A stretch of 64,000 nt of DNA from Verrucomicrobiales bacterium. Its GTDB lineage: Bacteria; Verrucomicrobiota; Verrucomicrobiia; Verrucomicrobiales; DEV007. The DNA lies in the NCBI GenBank assembly GCA_012960505.1, contig DUBC01000019.1, forward strand, positions 1-64,000, written 5' to 3'. The notes under the pieces were generated by a model. It saw nothing but the letters and a program-made list of their open reading frames with translations, had not been told where the DNA came from and searched no databases. Of this stretch, positions 8,553 to 18,300 are shown piece after piece (within the stretch, counting starts at the first letter, position 1; the number at the start of each line of letters is the position of its first letter). A program made the position numbers and the translations under genes.

Positions 8553-9800
8553 CTACTTTTCCTGGACCTTAGGCTCCTTAGGTTTAAGCCGTTCCAGGGT
8601 ATAATCTTTTAAACGTTGATCAGAGATCCGATTGACCCATGACAGCGCAGCCTCTGGATTATCCTTGGCAGCTGACATAGCATAATCCTGTATTGCCTCA
8701 TCGTAGGCAGGCCCCAGAGACTGGCCCGCTAACCATTCTCCTGCACCAGCAAAATCGTCACGGATAAAATCCTCAAATCTTTCTCCTATAGCATGACGCT
8801 GACCTTTGACCTGCTCAGGCAAATCCACTAACCATTGTATTTCATCCTGGATGGAATCTCCAGCAGCCCTCGACGCCCGCTCAAGAGTTTCCGATGAAAG
8901 GAACGGTTGTTCCGCATTATCGGTCACAAACTGCAAGGCCATGTCCGGATTGCTTTTCAAAGTTCTATCTAAAGCTATTCTTACCGCGTAATTCTTGTAA
9001 GAGAGCAGGTCATTTTCTTTCTTTGTATGATCGATCCCGTTAACCCATTCAATGAGGGCTTGCTCTCCTCTCTGCGCAACTAGGGCGTCTGCTATTCGAT
9101 CCATTTGCTCGCCCCTGGCCCTAGACTTCACATTCTGTTCCGAATAGGAAATGGCTCCGTCCAAATTATTCTGAACCATCTCCTTCAGAACTCCCAGATG
9201 CATCCACTGTCTCACATCACTATTCTCTACCCCCTCCACAAATTGCCTGGCCGCATCTGGGTCAACAGCAGCCCATCCAGAAACTGCAGTCATCTCGTCA
9301 CCGCGGGTCCTCTTTGGTGACTCAGGATCCATCGCATATTTAACAGCCTCTTCTCCGGAGACTCTGGCCCAAGCAAAAAGAAAATCATTAAAGAACCTGT
9401 CATTGTCCCTCCCCCTAGGAGCATTTTCAAATGCACTGAGCATATCAGCAACGTTAGATTGATCGAGTTCCAGAAGCATCTGGGCAACACTTGCATTGCG
9501 TCGGATCGGATCAGGGTCAGCCAACGCACTACTGATGCGGCGGCTCACTTCCCCTGAAAGGATAGTTCCTGTTTCAAGTTGATCATTTTGACTTTTGCGA
9601 GCAATGCCCTTGGACCCGGGACTCTTGGATGAATTATCCGATCCGGTACGAGAATCGATCCCATCACGGTACTGAGCACTAGACCTTTCTACTGAGCTCT
9701 GGCCAGATGACCCATGCTCCTCCTTGTTTCCAGAAAAATAAGCACCTATAGCGACTAGCGCCCAGAAAACGTTAAGTAGGATCAGCTTTTTCATATCCAT
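8553..9800 (-). CDS. secreted or anchored alpha-helical repeat protein
   Basis: The frame stays open to 9854, but the ATG at 9800 (or 9794) puts the hydrophobic N-terminal segment MKKLILLNVFWALVAIGAYF at the start and is preferred; the upstream extension is polar and less likely. The protein is about 415 residues. After the signal/anchor there is a polar Ser/Gly-rich linker (about 25-85), then repeated helical units of roughly 30-40 residues with a recurring W-(A/V)-x-x-DP-x-A-A or NP-x-A-A-L-x-W pattern (GWAAVDPDAARQFVEG, NPEAALSWVNRI). Such repeats are very common in Verrucomicrobiota genomes, where their function is unknown. No enzymatic motif. The gap to the downstream aldolase operon is 54 bases. 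Confidence 0.7.
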   Translation of the reverse strand: MDMKKLILLNVFWALVAIGAYFSGNKEEHGSSGQSSVERSSAQYRDGIDSRTGSDNSSKSPGSKGIARKSQNDQLETGTILSGEVSRRISSALADPDPIRRNASVAQMLLELDQSNVADMLSAFENAPRGRDNDRFFNDFLFAWARVSGEEAVKYAMDPESPKRTRGDEMTAVSGWAAVDPDAARQFVEGVENSDVRQWMHLGVLKEMVQNNLDGAISYSEQNVKSRARGEQMDRIADALVAQRGEQALIEWVNGIDHTKKENDLLSYKNYAVRIALDRTLKSNPDMALQFVTDNAEQPFLSSETLERASRAAGDSIQDEIQWLVDLPEQVKGQRHAIGERFEDFIRDDFAGAGEWLAGQSLGPAYDEAIQDYAMSAAKDNPEAALSWVNRISDQRLKDYTLERLKPKEPKVQEK

Positions 9801-9887
9801 TATTAATAATACTAATATTGTCGATTCGTTAGAAAAAATCAATTTCCCTTCCACCTTAATTGAGATGATATTTTATAGGGAAGAAAA

Positions 9888-10865
9888 ATGAGTGTATTTT
9901 CCATAATTGATTCACCTTGCGCATGGAAAGGAAAAGAACTTTCCAGTCGCTCTGACTGGCAAATTAGCCTCACCGAAGCCCACATAAAAGAAATCAATAA
10001 TCTCATTTCTGGAAACAACCAAGAGGCTCCATCACTCACACAACTACTCTCAGAGACCCGTGAAATACTTGAGAACGGATCAGGAGTTGTCCTGATCCGT
10101 AATTGCCCTATCCATGATCTTAATGAGCCTCAAGCTAAAAAAATATTTTCAAGTATCACTTCTCAGGTCGGGACACTCGTGTCACAAAACTCAGGAGGAC
10201 AGTTAATCTTCAGTGTTAGGGATTCAGGATACAAAGAAAATGATCCGAGGTCACGGGGACCTAACACTAGGAAGAAGCTATCTTTTCATTCTGACCGTTG
10301 TGACGTGATAGGATTCCTTTGTTTGAAGCAAGCATTGTCCGGAGGAGAGAATCAGATCGTCAGTTCTGCCGCCATTCACAATTACCTCCTAGATAATGAA
10401 CCCGAACTGATCAAGTTCCTTTATGAGCCCTATTATTATAAACGCCATAATGTTGATACCGGCAATGAGCTCCCATATTGCCGACAGCCAATCTTTTCAG
10501 TGACGGAGGGAAAATTTGCCTGCAATCTCCTGCGCGTCCTCATAGACAGAGCCTACGCCATGCCGGAATTACCTAACATGTCTCAGGAGCAGAAAAGAGC
10601 TCTAGACACGATCGAGGAAATCGCATCCTCACCGGACATGCACTTCACTTTCCGACAAAGTCCAGGAGATATTCTTTTCCTCAATAACTGGATCACTCTT
10701 CACCGACGATCAGAATTTGTTGATTTTCCTGAACCTGAAAAGAAACGACACATTCTAAGGGCCTGGATCTCTCCACCAAATAATAGGGCCATTGATCCTC
10801 TCTTTGGAGACAATTATGGAGACTATAGGGCCGGAAGAGTCCGTGGAGGGATGAGACCTGAATAA
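9888..10865 (+). CDS. TauD/TfdA-family Fe(II)/2-oxoglutarate dioxygenase
   Basis: 325 residues. The facial metal triad is visible as H134-x-D136 (FHSDRCD) plus distal H272 (ITLHRR), followed by the 2-oxoglutarate-binding arginine in HILRAW. The early segment GVVLIRNCP is the usual first strand of the TauD jelly roll. Family members hydroxylate small substrates such as taurine, 2,4-D, gamma-butyrobetaine or amino-acid derivatives with O2 and 2-oxoglutarate. The YYKRHNV...PIFSV segment resembles the subgroup acting on carboxylic or amino acids, but the substrate cannot be named. It is transcribed divergently from the repeat-protein gene and converges with the SLC13 transporter, 10 bases between stops. 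Start ATG at 9888 has a weak GGAAG five bases upstream. Confidence 0.85.
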   Translation: MSVFSIIDSPCAWKGKELSSRSDWQISLTEAHIKEINNLISGNNQEAPSLTQLLSETREILENGSGVVLIRNCPIHDLNEPQAKKIFSSITSQVGTLVSQNSGGQLIFSVRDSGYKENDPRSRGPNTRKKLSFHSDRCDVIGFLCLKQALSGGENQIVSSAAIHNYLLDNEPELIKFLYEPYYYKRHNVDTGNELPYCRQPIFSVTEGKFACNLLRVLIDRAYAMPELPNMSQEQKRALDTIEEIASSPDMHFTFRQSPGDILFLNNWITLHRRSEFVDFPEPEKKRHILRAWISPPNNRAIDPLFGDNYGDYRAGRVRGGMRPE

Positions 10866-10875
10866 ATGAGTCAAT

Positions 10876-12705
10876 TTAGAAAGGCCAGAAAACAGGTATT
10901 AGAAGAGTCGCCACGATCCAAAGGATCAGGTTAAGTGGAACTCCTACTTTAAGAAAGTCTGAGAACTTGTAACCACCGGCACCATACACATATGTGTTTG
11001 TCTGGTAGCCTATCGGAGTCGCGAAGCTCGCACTGCATCCAAACATTATCGCCACAATGAGTGGTCTCGACTCGATCCCAAGAGCAGCGGCAATGCCCAC
11101 CACTATCGGGGTCAGCAACACCGCAACCGCATTATTACTGATAAGTTCAGTAAGGACAGAACTGAGTAGATAAACAACGGCCAAAATAATGACCGGAGAA
11201 GAACCTCCAAACACACTTATGACGCCGTTAGCTATGAGCCCGGCACCTCCAGTCACTTCCATGGCCTTGCCTAGACCAAGCATTCCAATGATTAGAAAAA
11301 TAATATTCCAGCTGACCGCATTATAGGCATCAGCAGGATCAAGGCACCGCGTCGCCAACATCGCAAGCGAAGCCAGTAAAGCGATCATGAAAATTGGTTG
11401 TCCTGAGAAACTGGCCGCCATCACGAAGCCTAAAGTGATTGAAGCTGCGACTAGTGCCTTTCCCCGGCGGACCGGCGGATCAGGAGGTTCGGAAAGACTC
11501 ACAAAATCCTTTTCTTTACGGACCCTTGCAATGGCCTGAGGAGGACCCTCAATGATGAGAGTGTCTCCTGAATGGATACGTACATCTTCAAAGTTCTTAC
11601 GGAAATCACCGCTCTGCCGATGAATCCCGAGAATCAGGACCCCAAAACGTTGGCGGAATTTCAGCTCCTTGAGTGTACGGCCGACAATGCTGCTCTGCGG
11701 CCCTATAATTCCTTCAAGGAGCATAGCCGGACGACGCTCCAGAGTTTCCAGTTTGAGATCCTGGTAAGCAGTCAACCTCAGGCCTTCTGTATCCTTCAGG
11801 TCTTGAAAGTCATCTCCATGCACCGAAATAAGAATCCTGTCCTTTTCTTTTATTAAGAGCTGATTGAGCGGTTCCTGAACCGGAACACCGCGTCTCCTCA
11901 CTTCAATGACTCTGGCCTCCTTAATGAGCTTGGACAAAGTTTCCGGTATGGTCTTGTCAATCATCGGTGAATCAGCATGCACAACGACCTGAGTCAAAAA
12001 TTCACGTTCCTCTGACTGAGAAAGGTCAACGGCAATCGAATCATGCTTCGGTAACAATTTTCTTCCGATGGTCAGCATATAAACAAACCCGATCGCCGCA
12101 TAGATGACTCCTAACTTGGTGAGCTCAAACATTGAAAAAGGTTCCAATTTCTGACTCTGAGCAATTCCATCAATGATCAGGTTCGTCGATGAACCGGTCA
12201 GAGTGCATGTCCCTCCAAGGATGCAGGCAAAGGAAAGCGGCATCAGGAGTCTGGATGATTTCAGTTCTGTGGACTTGGCAAGTGACAAAACAATCGGCAA
12301 AAAGACGACAACGACCGGTGTGTTATTAACAAAAGCTGAAAGGACAGCGCCTAGACCCATCAGAATGATAAGAGCTCTCAGTTCAGTGCCTCCTGCAATA
12401 TTTTTAAAACCCGCACCAAGAGCACGTATACAACCGCTCTTCTCAAGTCCTGCACTCATCACAAACATGCAGGCTATTGTCAGTGGAGCAGGATTACTGA
12501 AAGCGCTAGTCAGTTCACTAGCTTCAAGAATATTGAAACCGAAAATACCAGGCAATAAAATGATGCCCAGAGAAAACATTGCAACCATGTCCGGCGGCAT
12601 CCATTCACGGACAAAGGAAATCCCGGCAAAAACAAGCACCGCAAATACCAGATACATTTGCCAGTATTCGGAAAAGTTCTCAAAGAATGCCCCCACACAG
12701 TACAC
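10876..12705 (-). CDS. SLC13/DASS-type anion:Na+ symporter with two RCK_C (TrkA-C) domains
   Basis: 609 residues, the usual size of the prokaryotic SLC13 subgroup with a cytoplasmic insert. N-terminal membrane helices cover about residues 15-225, with the hallmark AFVNNTPVVVVFLPI (first SNT-type loop) and LGGTCTLTGSSTNLII. Two TrkA-C/RCK_C domains follow at about 230-400 (each ending in an ILI-x-VHGD or LIIEGP strand). The second membrane half covers 405-609 and includes the second LISNNAVAVLLTPI and GYQTN motifs. It would import sulfate or di/tricarboxylates with Na+; the RCK_C domains may sense a nucleotide or ion. A later start inside the first 16 residues (near the WQM) is possible. Transcribed toward the dioxygenase gene. 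Confidence 0.85.
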   Translation of the reverse strand: MYCVGAFFENFSEYWQMYLVFAVLVFAGISFVREWMPPDMVAMFSLGIILLPGIFGFNILEASELTSAFSNPAPLTIACMFVMSAGLEKSGCIRALGAGFKNIAGGTELRALIILMGLGAVLSAFVNNTPVVVVFLPIVLSLAKSTELKSSRLLMPLSFACILGGTCTLTGSSTNLIIDGIAQSQKLEPFSMFELTKLGVIYAAIGFVYMLTIGRKLLPKHDSIAVDLSQSEEREFLTQVVVHADSPMIDKTIPETLSKLIKEARVIEVRRRGVPVQEPLNQLLIKEKDRILISVHGDDFQDLKDTEGLRLTAYQDLKLETLERRPAMLLEGIIGPQSSIVGRTLKELKFRQRFGVLILGIHRQSGDFRKNFEDVRIHSGDTLIIEGPPQAIARVRKEKDFVSLSEPPDPPVRRGKALVAASITLGFVMAASFSGQPIFMIALLASLAMLATRCLDPADAYNAVSWNIIFLIIGMLGLGKAMEVTGGAGLIANGVISVFGGSSPVIILAVVYLLSSVLTELISNNAVAVLLTPIVVGIAAALGIESRPLIVAIMFGCSASFATPIGYQTNTYVYGAGGYKFSDFLKVGVPLNLILWIVATLLIPVFWPF

Positions 12706-12775
12706 TTAACTGATAAATTGGTATTTGGCGACTAATAGGATCCTGCTAAATTGTACATAATTTTTTATTATAGAT

Positions 12776-13075
12776 TTGTTTGATCCAGAAGAGTTCGCTG
12801 AGACAATGGCCGAGATCGGCCGTACCCGCATGCCGTTTGGCAAGTACGGGCCGAAGGATTATCCTCCTTCTGGTGTACCTATATATGACCTTCCATTTGA
12901 ATACTTAGAATGGTTTCAATACAACGGAGGTCTTCCCGGAGGCCATTTAGGTGAACTCTTGGAAATTGTCTATCATATCAAGAGGGATGGTTCTGATGAG
13001 GTATTTGCTCCTTTCAGGTCACGGTCAGGAGGAAGGACCAGGCTTCGCAAAAAGATAAAGAAACCGGAACTGTAA
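12776..13075 (+). CDS. DUF3820-family small protein
   Basis: 99 residues with the family signature RMPFGKYGPKDYPP near residue 19 and DLPFEYLEWF near 41, ending in a basic tail rich in Arg and Lys. DUF3820 proteins (also described as putative quorum-sensing-regulated virulence factor family) are short, conserved and of unknown biochemical role. The start used is TTG at 12776, because family members carry about 15-20 residues before MPFGKY; the first ATG at 12806 would give a shorter N-terminus. An in-frame stop at 12758 rules out a longer version. It converges with the large esterase gene, only four bases between the stops. Confidence 0.75.
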   Translation: MFDPEEFAETMAEIGRTRMPFGKYGPKDYPPSGVPIYDLPFEYLEWFQYNGGLPGGHLGELLEIVYHIKRDGSDEVFAPFRSRSGGRTRLRKKIKKPEL

Positions 13076-13079
13076 TTAA

Positions 13080-15239
13080 TTAGTTCAAGGACCTGACCCA
13101 ATCAATAAAACTCATCTGCTGATCCTTCTGAAAATGGTCCACCTCATCCGGAGCCAGCCAAGTAAGAGAATCCTTGAAGACCTCAGGATTTTTCAACCTA
13201 AGCCTTCCAAGTAAATCAGCAATGGCACCTTGGTCTGTAAAGCGGTTCCTTTTCGGGGTAACCAAGAGCAAAGGCTTGGGCATGATCAATTCGAAAACTG
13301 CATCGTAATCATAGGGAATATTTTTTTCCTTCCCCCAAAACAGACCAAGCATGGGTTGCAAACCATGCAGTCCCCAAAGACGCCAATTGCCTCCGGTCAC
13401 TTTATCCTGACTAGAATCCTTTAACGGGGTCCATCCGCTAAAACAGGCTATGCCCGTCACTCTCGGATCCTGAGCACCGGCATACATGGCCACGAGTGAA
13501 CCCGTCGAGTAACCTAAAAGAAAGATCCTTTCCTTGTTCAGGGCCGGCAAAGGTTTCCGGGAATTACCTCGGGGGTCCATTACAAAACTGATCGCATCCC
13601 GCGAATCCATTACCATTCGGCCCAGTCTGGACCAGTTAGGATAATTACTGTAAAAGTCACGTCCTTCGAGGAGCCTGAGACCAAAGCCGCACTGATCATA
13701 AGCTATCACGGCAAATCCGTTCTGTGCGAGACGATGATAGACGGTCGTTCCCTGGACCCCATAACCCTCATTGTAACCACTATGATATGAGAGAGGATGT
13801 AGCCAGACCACTACTGGTAGAGGCTCCTTCGATCCCTCCTTATAATATAGGTTACCCCTTACCCCATGACCAAACTTGATAGGGGCCCTGAGAATACCGG
13901 CCGGAGCCCAGCGGTCATGAGTCATCAGCTCGGACTCTTTGTCGCTGATATAGGGAGCTTTCTTCTCATTTTTGATCTCGTCAGGTTCAACGCCCATGGA
14001 CCAGCGAATCTTTTCCTGAGATGATGCATCATCCGGGATCAGAAGTTCAGAATCTTTCTGCCCTGCTCTCCACTTTTTCCAATCAAAGTCATGAATTAAT
14101 TCTTCAGGAAAATCTTTGGATCTGACTTTTCCCCTCCCAAAAGCGAGATCAATCCAGTCCAAGTTCCTTTGCCTATCATCGCGGCTAATTGATTCGGGCG
14201 GAGAACCAGAGGAATGACCCCCTTCACGGTAATCGACTCTCAGTTTATTCTCAGCCCCGAGGAACCGGTAAACCGAACGTCCTTCAATGTATGCTTTCTC
14301 AACCGCAAATGTCGGCTCCGCACCATCATTGTGTGCAGTATGAATGAGACAATGGCGCGGAGCGATGAGAGCGTACCAACCATGCGCATCGATCGGGATC
14401 TGATTCTCCCGTCCCGTATACTTCCTTAACGAAGGCAGGAACCACTGGCTGGGAAAATCGGACGGAGCCTCAGCATAAGTGTTACGGCTAGTGAAACGAT
14501 AAGGGCACGATGCAGGTGAACCGGGACTTCTCGCCACCACACAACTGATTCTAGAATCAAATGCGGCCGCGATCATGGCCTGTTTCCCGTAACGGGAAAA
14601 CCCGATAATCGCTATCTTTGAAGGGTCCACCCTAGTCACTGAACCTTCACTCAAGAGATAATCAATGCAGCGACTCGCTAGCCATCCCTTGGCGCTGATT
14701 TCAGTCCAGGTAGATTCTGGGTACTCGGCCCGAAACTTCTGCCACACACGCTCAAAACCGAGATAATTTTCCTCCCTGTGATGACTGTCAACTCCAGGAA
14801 AGAGGCATACGGCATAACCACGTTCCAGAGCATCCTCGGCCCAGTAACGCTGGTAGAATCTGGGCGCAGTGAGGAGCAAAGGAAAGGGGCCTTCTCTTCT
14901 CGGAGTCCAGACCTCCATGTCAAAAGAGACGCGATTCGGAGTGGCCAGAGTGACCCTGATCCTGCGCCTAATGGAGTCCTTATCACCTTTCACCTCTGAG
15001 AGCAGTTCAGCCTTTATTATTTCCGGAACTTCTTCCGGAAAAGTTCCAATAAAATACTTAACGAGGAGATTCCTAATTTCTTCGCGCCGCTGATCCCATT
15101 CAGCCAATGAACTAACTCTTTTTCCGTCAGTAAAATGCATGAGGGACGGCAATGCCGCCGCGGGACCCTCAGCGCAGAAAGCAGTCAGCCTCCCACAAAT
15201 GACCAGAACGAACGCCAAGCACTGAAATGAACTCTTCAA
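13080..15239 (-). CDS. secreted double alpha/beta-hydrolase (CE15-like esterase plus second esterase domain)
   Basis: 719 residues with a signal peptide (cleavage near AFCAEG, about residue 23). The first half (about 30-380) has the nucleophile elbow GFSRYGKQ (S215), the G-x-S-R-x-G-K form known from CE15 glucuronoyl esterases, and a likely base in REGGHSSG. The second half (about 430-719) is another alpha/beta hydrolase: LPVVVWLHP, YDQCGFG and elbow GYSTGS (Ser near 577), close to acetyl-xylan-esterase/dienelactone-hydrolase types, with a late DEVDHF that may carry its histidine. This suggests one secreted enzyme removing two kinds of ester from a plant- or algal-type polysaccharide. The substrate is inference; the two elbows are directly visible. 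Confidence 0.8.
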   Translation of the reverse strand: MKSSFQCLAFVLVICGRLTAFCAEGPAAALPSLMHFTDGKRVSSLAEWDQRREEIRNLLVKYFIGTFPEEVPEIIKAELLSEVKGDKDSIRRRIRVTLATPNRVSFDMEVWTPRREGPFPLLLTAPRFYQRYWAEDALERGYAVCLFPGVDSHHREENYLGFERVWQKFRAEYPESTWTEISAKGWLASRCIDYLLSEGSVTRVDPSKIAIIGFSRYGKQAMIAAAFDSRISCVVARSPGSPASCPYRFTSRNTYAEAPSDFPSQWFLPSLRKYTGRENQIPIDAHGWYALIAPRHCLIHTAHNDGAEPTFAVEKAYIEGRSVYRFLGAENKLRVDYREGGHSSGSPPESISRDDRQRNLDWIDLAFGRGKVRSKDFPEELIHDFDWKKWRAGQKDSELLIPDDASSQEKIRWSMGVEPDEIKNEKKAPYISDKESELMTHDRWAPAGILRAPIKFGHGVRGNLYYKEGSKEPLPVVVWLHPLSYHSGYNEGYGVQGTTVYHRLAQNGFAVIAYDQCGFGLRLLEGRDFYSNYPNWSRLGRMVMDSRDAISFVMDPRGNSRKPLPALNKERIFLLGYSTGSLVAMYAGAQDPRVTGIACFSGWTPLKDSSQDKVTGGNWRLWGLHGLQPMLGLFWGKEKNIPYDYDAVFELIMPKPLLLVTPKRNRFTDQGAIADLLGRLRLKNPEVFKDSLTWLAPDEVDHFQKDQQMSFIDWVRSLN

Positions 15240-15351
15240 GAATGCCTTGTAACACCTTAAAAAGGCCTGAACAAGCCAATCCTGAACCGGCTCACCGATC
15301 GCAATTTGAAAAAGTTTAAGAAAAATCTAAGGATCTGCCCACTGGTGGCGT

Positions 15352-15357
15352 TATAAT
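15352..15357 (+). promoter_or_regulatory. possible -10 element (TATAAT) upstream of alpha-2-macroglobulin gene
   Basis: A perfect TATAAT lies 19 bases before the ATG at 15377. No good -35 hexamer is seen 16-18 bases upstream (AAGGAT region), so a single-hexamer match in AT-rich DNA may be chance. Confidence 0.3.
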
Positions 15358-15376
15358 TGTGTAAATCATAAAAATA

Positions 15377-18300
15377 ATGAGATCAATTACCCCTCTTATC
15401 CTTACCTTTTTTGCTTTTTCACTAATTAGTAACGCTGAAGAGCAATCCATCAACAATGACCGAAAAAAAGCCAGCAAGCTACAAAAGGACGGGAACTGGA
15501 AAGAGGCCTTTGAAGCTTATCAGGGACTACTCCTCGGAGAAGGCAATTCAGGATCCGCCGCTGCCGGGGACCTAGAAAACGCATATCAATGCCTAAACAG
15601 GACCGGCCAGATTCAGGACATTGATAAGTTCATTGAAAGTGTGACCCAAAAATATCCGAAGGACTGGAGGATACTCGCCAGCGCGGCAAAAATATACATG
15701 GGGACGCAGCACATGGGTTATCTGATCAGCGGTGAATTTAAGCGTGGACATCATCGAGGAGGAGGAAAGTACGTGAACGCTTACGAGCGGGACCGGGTCA
15801 AGTCTCTTGCCCTCATGGAACAGGCCATGAAATCCTCGGAAGGAGAAGAGGACAAGACTGCACTTGGACAGTTCTATTTTGATTTTTCAAATTCGATACG
15901 CAGTAACCGGGGCAGTAGTGAGTCCTGGAGACTTCAGAACCTTACCGACTTCAAGAAAATACCTGACTTTCAGGATGGTGGTTATTACAGGGCCCGCAAT
16001 GTAGGAACGCCAGTCAATGAGGATGGGAGCCCGGTCCTTTACTCGCTCCCGTCGGCCTGGGACGAAGCAAAGAATGACGGACAACGTTGGAGGTTCCTTC
16101 TCACCGAAGCAGGTGAAATTTCCCCTACCCTGGCCGGCAGTGCCAAGTATCAATGGATCTCATTCCTACGTAACCAGTTCGGCGTCCAGACAATGCAACA
16201 ATGGGGTTTCGGAAGATTCTTTGGACAGCACAGCCCGGACCAAGGAAAAAAGAACGAGAGCGGAACGTACGAACTTCACACGCTGAAGGAAAATGAAACG
16301 ATCGTCCGCCTCGCGACCGGAGTCAAAAGGATAACCTTACCCGATGAACACAATCATATCACTCAGCTCAAGCAAGTCGCGGAACTGGAAGATAAGAGTT
16401 TCGCCGAACAGGCCACTAATGATCTTGCCTCTATCTTTGAAAACAGAAGGCAATATCCTAAAGCGGCCAAGTACTGGCAACAGAGCATCGAAAAGTTCGG
16501 TCCTGGGGGCAAGAATAAATGGAAAGTGGACCGGCTGAACCAGATCCTTGATGAATGGGGACGTTTTGACGGGACACAAACTCATCCGGCAGGTGAAAAA
16601 CCTTCTCTCGGATTCGTTTTCCGTAACGGCGAAGAAGTCAAGTTTGAAGCATTCACTATCGACATAAGAAAACTACTCGAAGACGTGAAATCTCATCTGA
16701 AAAGCAATCCGAGCCAGATTGATAATTCTCAGGTTAATATCGGAAACATCGGTTATAGCCTGATCAATGATAAGATGGAAAAGTACGTCGGCGAGAGCAT
16801 TGCTGACTGGGAACTTCGACTCGAACCCAGAAAAAACCACTGGGATAAGAGGATCGATATCGTGACTCCTCTGACCAAGTCAGGTGCCTACCTTCTCAAG
16901 GCTAAAATGACAAACGGAAACACATCTAATATCATTGTCTGGGTCTCAGACACCGCGATCGTTAAAAAGCCCCTCGACAAGAAATCTTTCTACTTTGTCG
17001 GTGACGCTCTGAACGGGAACCCTATCGAGAGGGCAAACGTCGAGTTCTTTGGTTACCGGGTCGAGTACCTGAAAAAGAATAAGCTCCTCCAACCAAAGCG
17101 CCGATACAACGTGATCACCAAACAGTTCGCTGAATTCACTGACAAGCAGGGCCAGATCATGCTCGGAGCTGATCGGATGCCTAATCAGATGCAGTGGCTC
17201 ATCACGGCAACTACAGAAGACGGACGATTCGCTTATCACGGCTTCTCCGGCGTATGGTACAACAATATCCATGACCCGGCATACAATACGACCAAGGCCA
17301 TATTCATCACTGACAGGCCAGTTTACCGACCCAATCAGGAAGTCAATTTCAAGGCCTGGGTCAGGCACTCACAGTATGACAAGGAAGACAAGAGCCAGTT
17401 CGCAGGAAAAGAATTTAACATCCTGATCAATAATCCTAAGGGTGAGAAAATTTACGAAAAACAGTTAAAGGCGGACCAGTACGGCGGATTCACGGACAAG
17501 ATCACATTGCCGAAAAATGCCACTCTGGGCATGTACCGCATCAACATCCTGCATCAGGGAAGGCACATGGCCCACGGCGGCAATACTTTCAGAGTCGAGG
17601 AGTATAAGAAGCCTGAATTCGAAGTGACTATTGATTCCCCTTCGAAGCCGGTAATGCTCGGCGAGAAAGTGCCAGCAAAGATCACGGCAAAATATCTTTT
17701 CGGAGCTCCGGTCCAGAACGCGACCGTCAAATATAAGGTCATGCGCAGCGAACATGATGGTAGATGGTTTGCCCCCATGCCCTGGGACTGGTTTTACGGT
17801 TCCGGTTACTGGTGGTTCAGTTACGACTATGACTGGTACCCAGGATGGAAGAACTGGGGCTGCAGGAGACCCACTCACTGGTGGTGGCCAAGAGGCAACA
17901 TGCCCCCAGAAGTTGTTTTGGAGAGCGAAGTTGAGATCGGGGCTGATGGGACCGTCGAAATTGAAATCGACACTGCCCTAGCCAAGGCGATGCACGGTGA
18001 TATTGATCATAAATATTCAATCACGGCTGAAGTCCGTGACGAGTCACGAAGAACCATCGTCGGCAGCGGGTCCGTTCTCGTGGCCAGAAAACCGTTCAAG
18101 GTGAACCTCTGGATGAACCGTGGTTACTACCGAGTCGGTGATGTAATTCAGGCCCGTGCAAATGCCAGAACACTGGACGGAAAAGGAGTCGAGGGAGAAG
18201 GAACACTTAAATTACTGAAGATCGAGTACAATGATGAAGGAAAGCCTGACGAAAAAACGATCGCTTCCTGGGACATTGACACAGGCAATAATGGACAGAT

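Noticed and set aside
12173-12709. 178-codon ORF opposite the SLC13 transporter
   Set aside because: Basic, repetitive translation with no domain; the opposite strand encodes clear transporter signatures.
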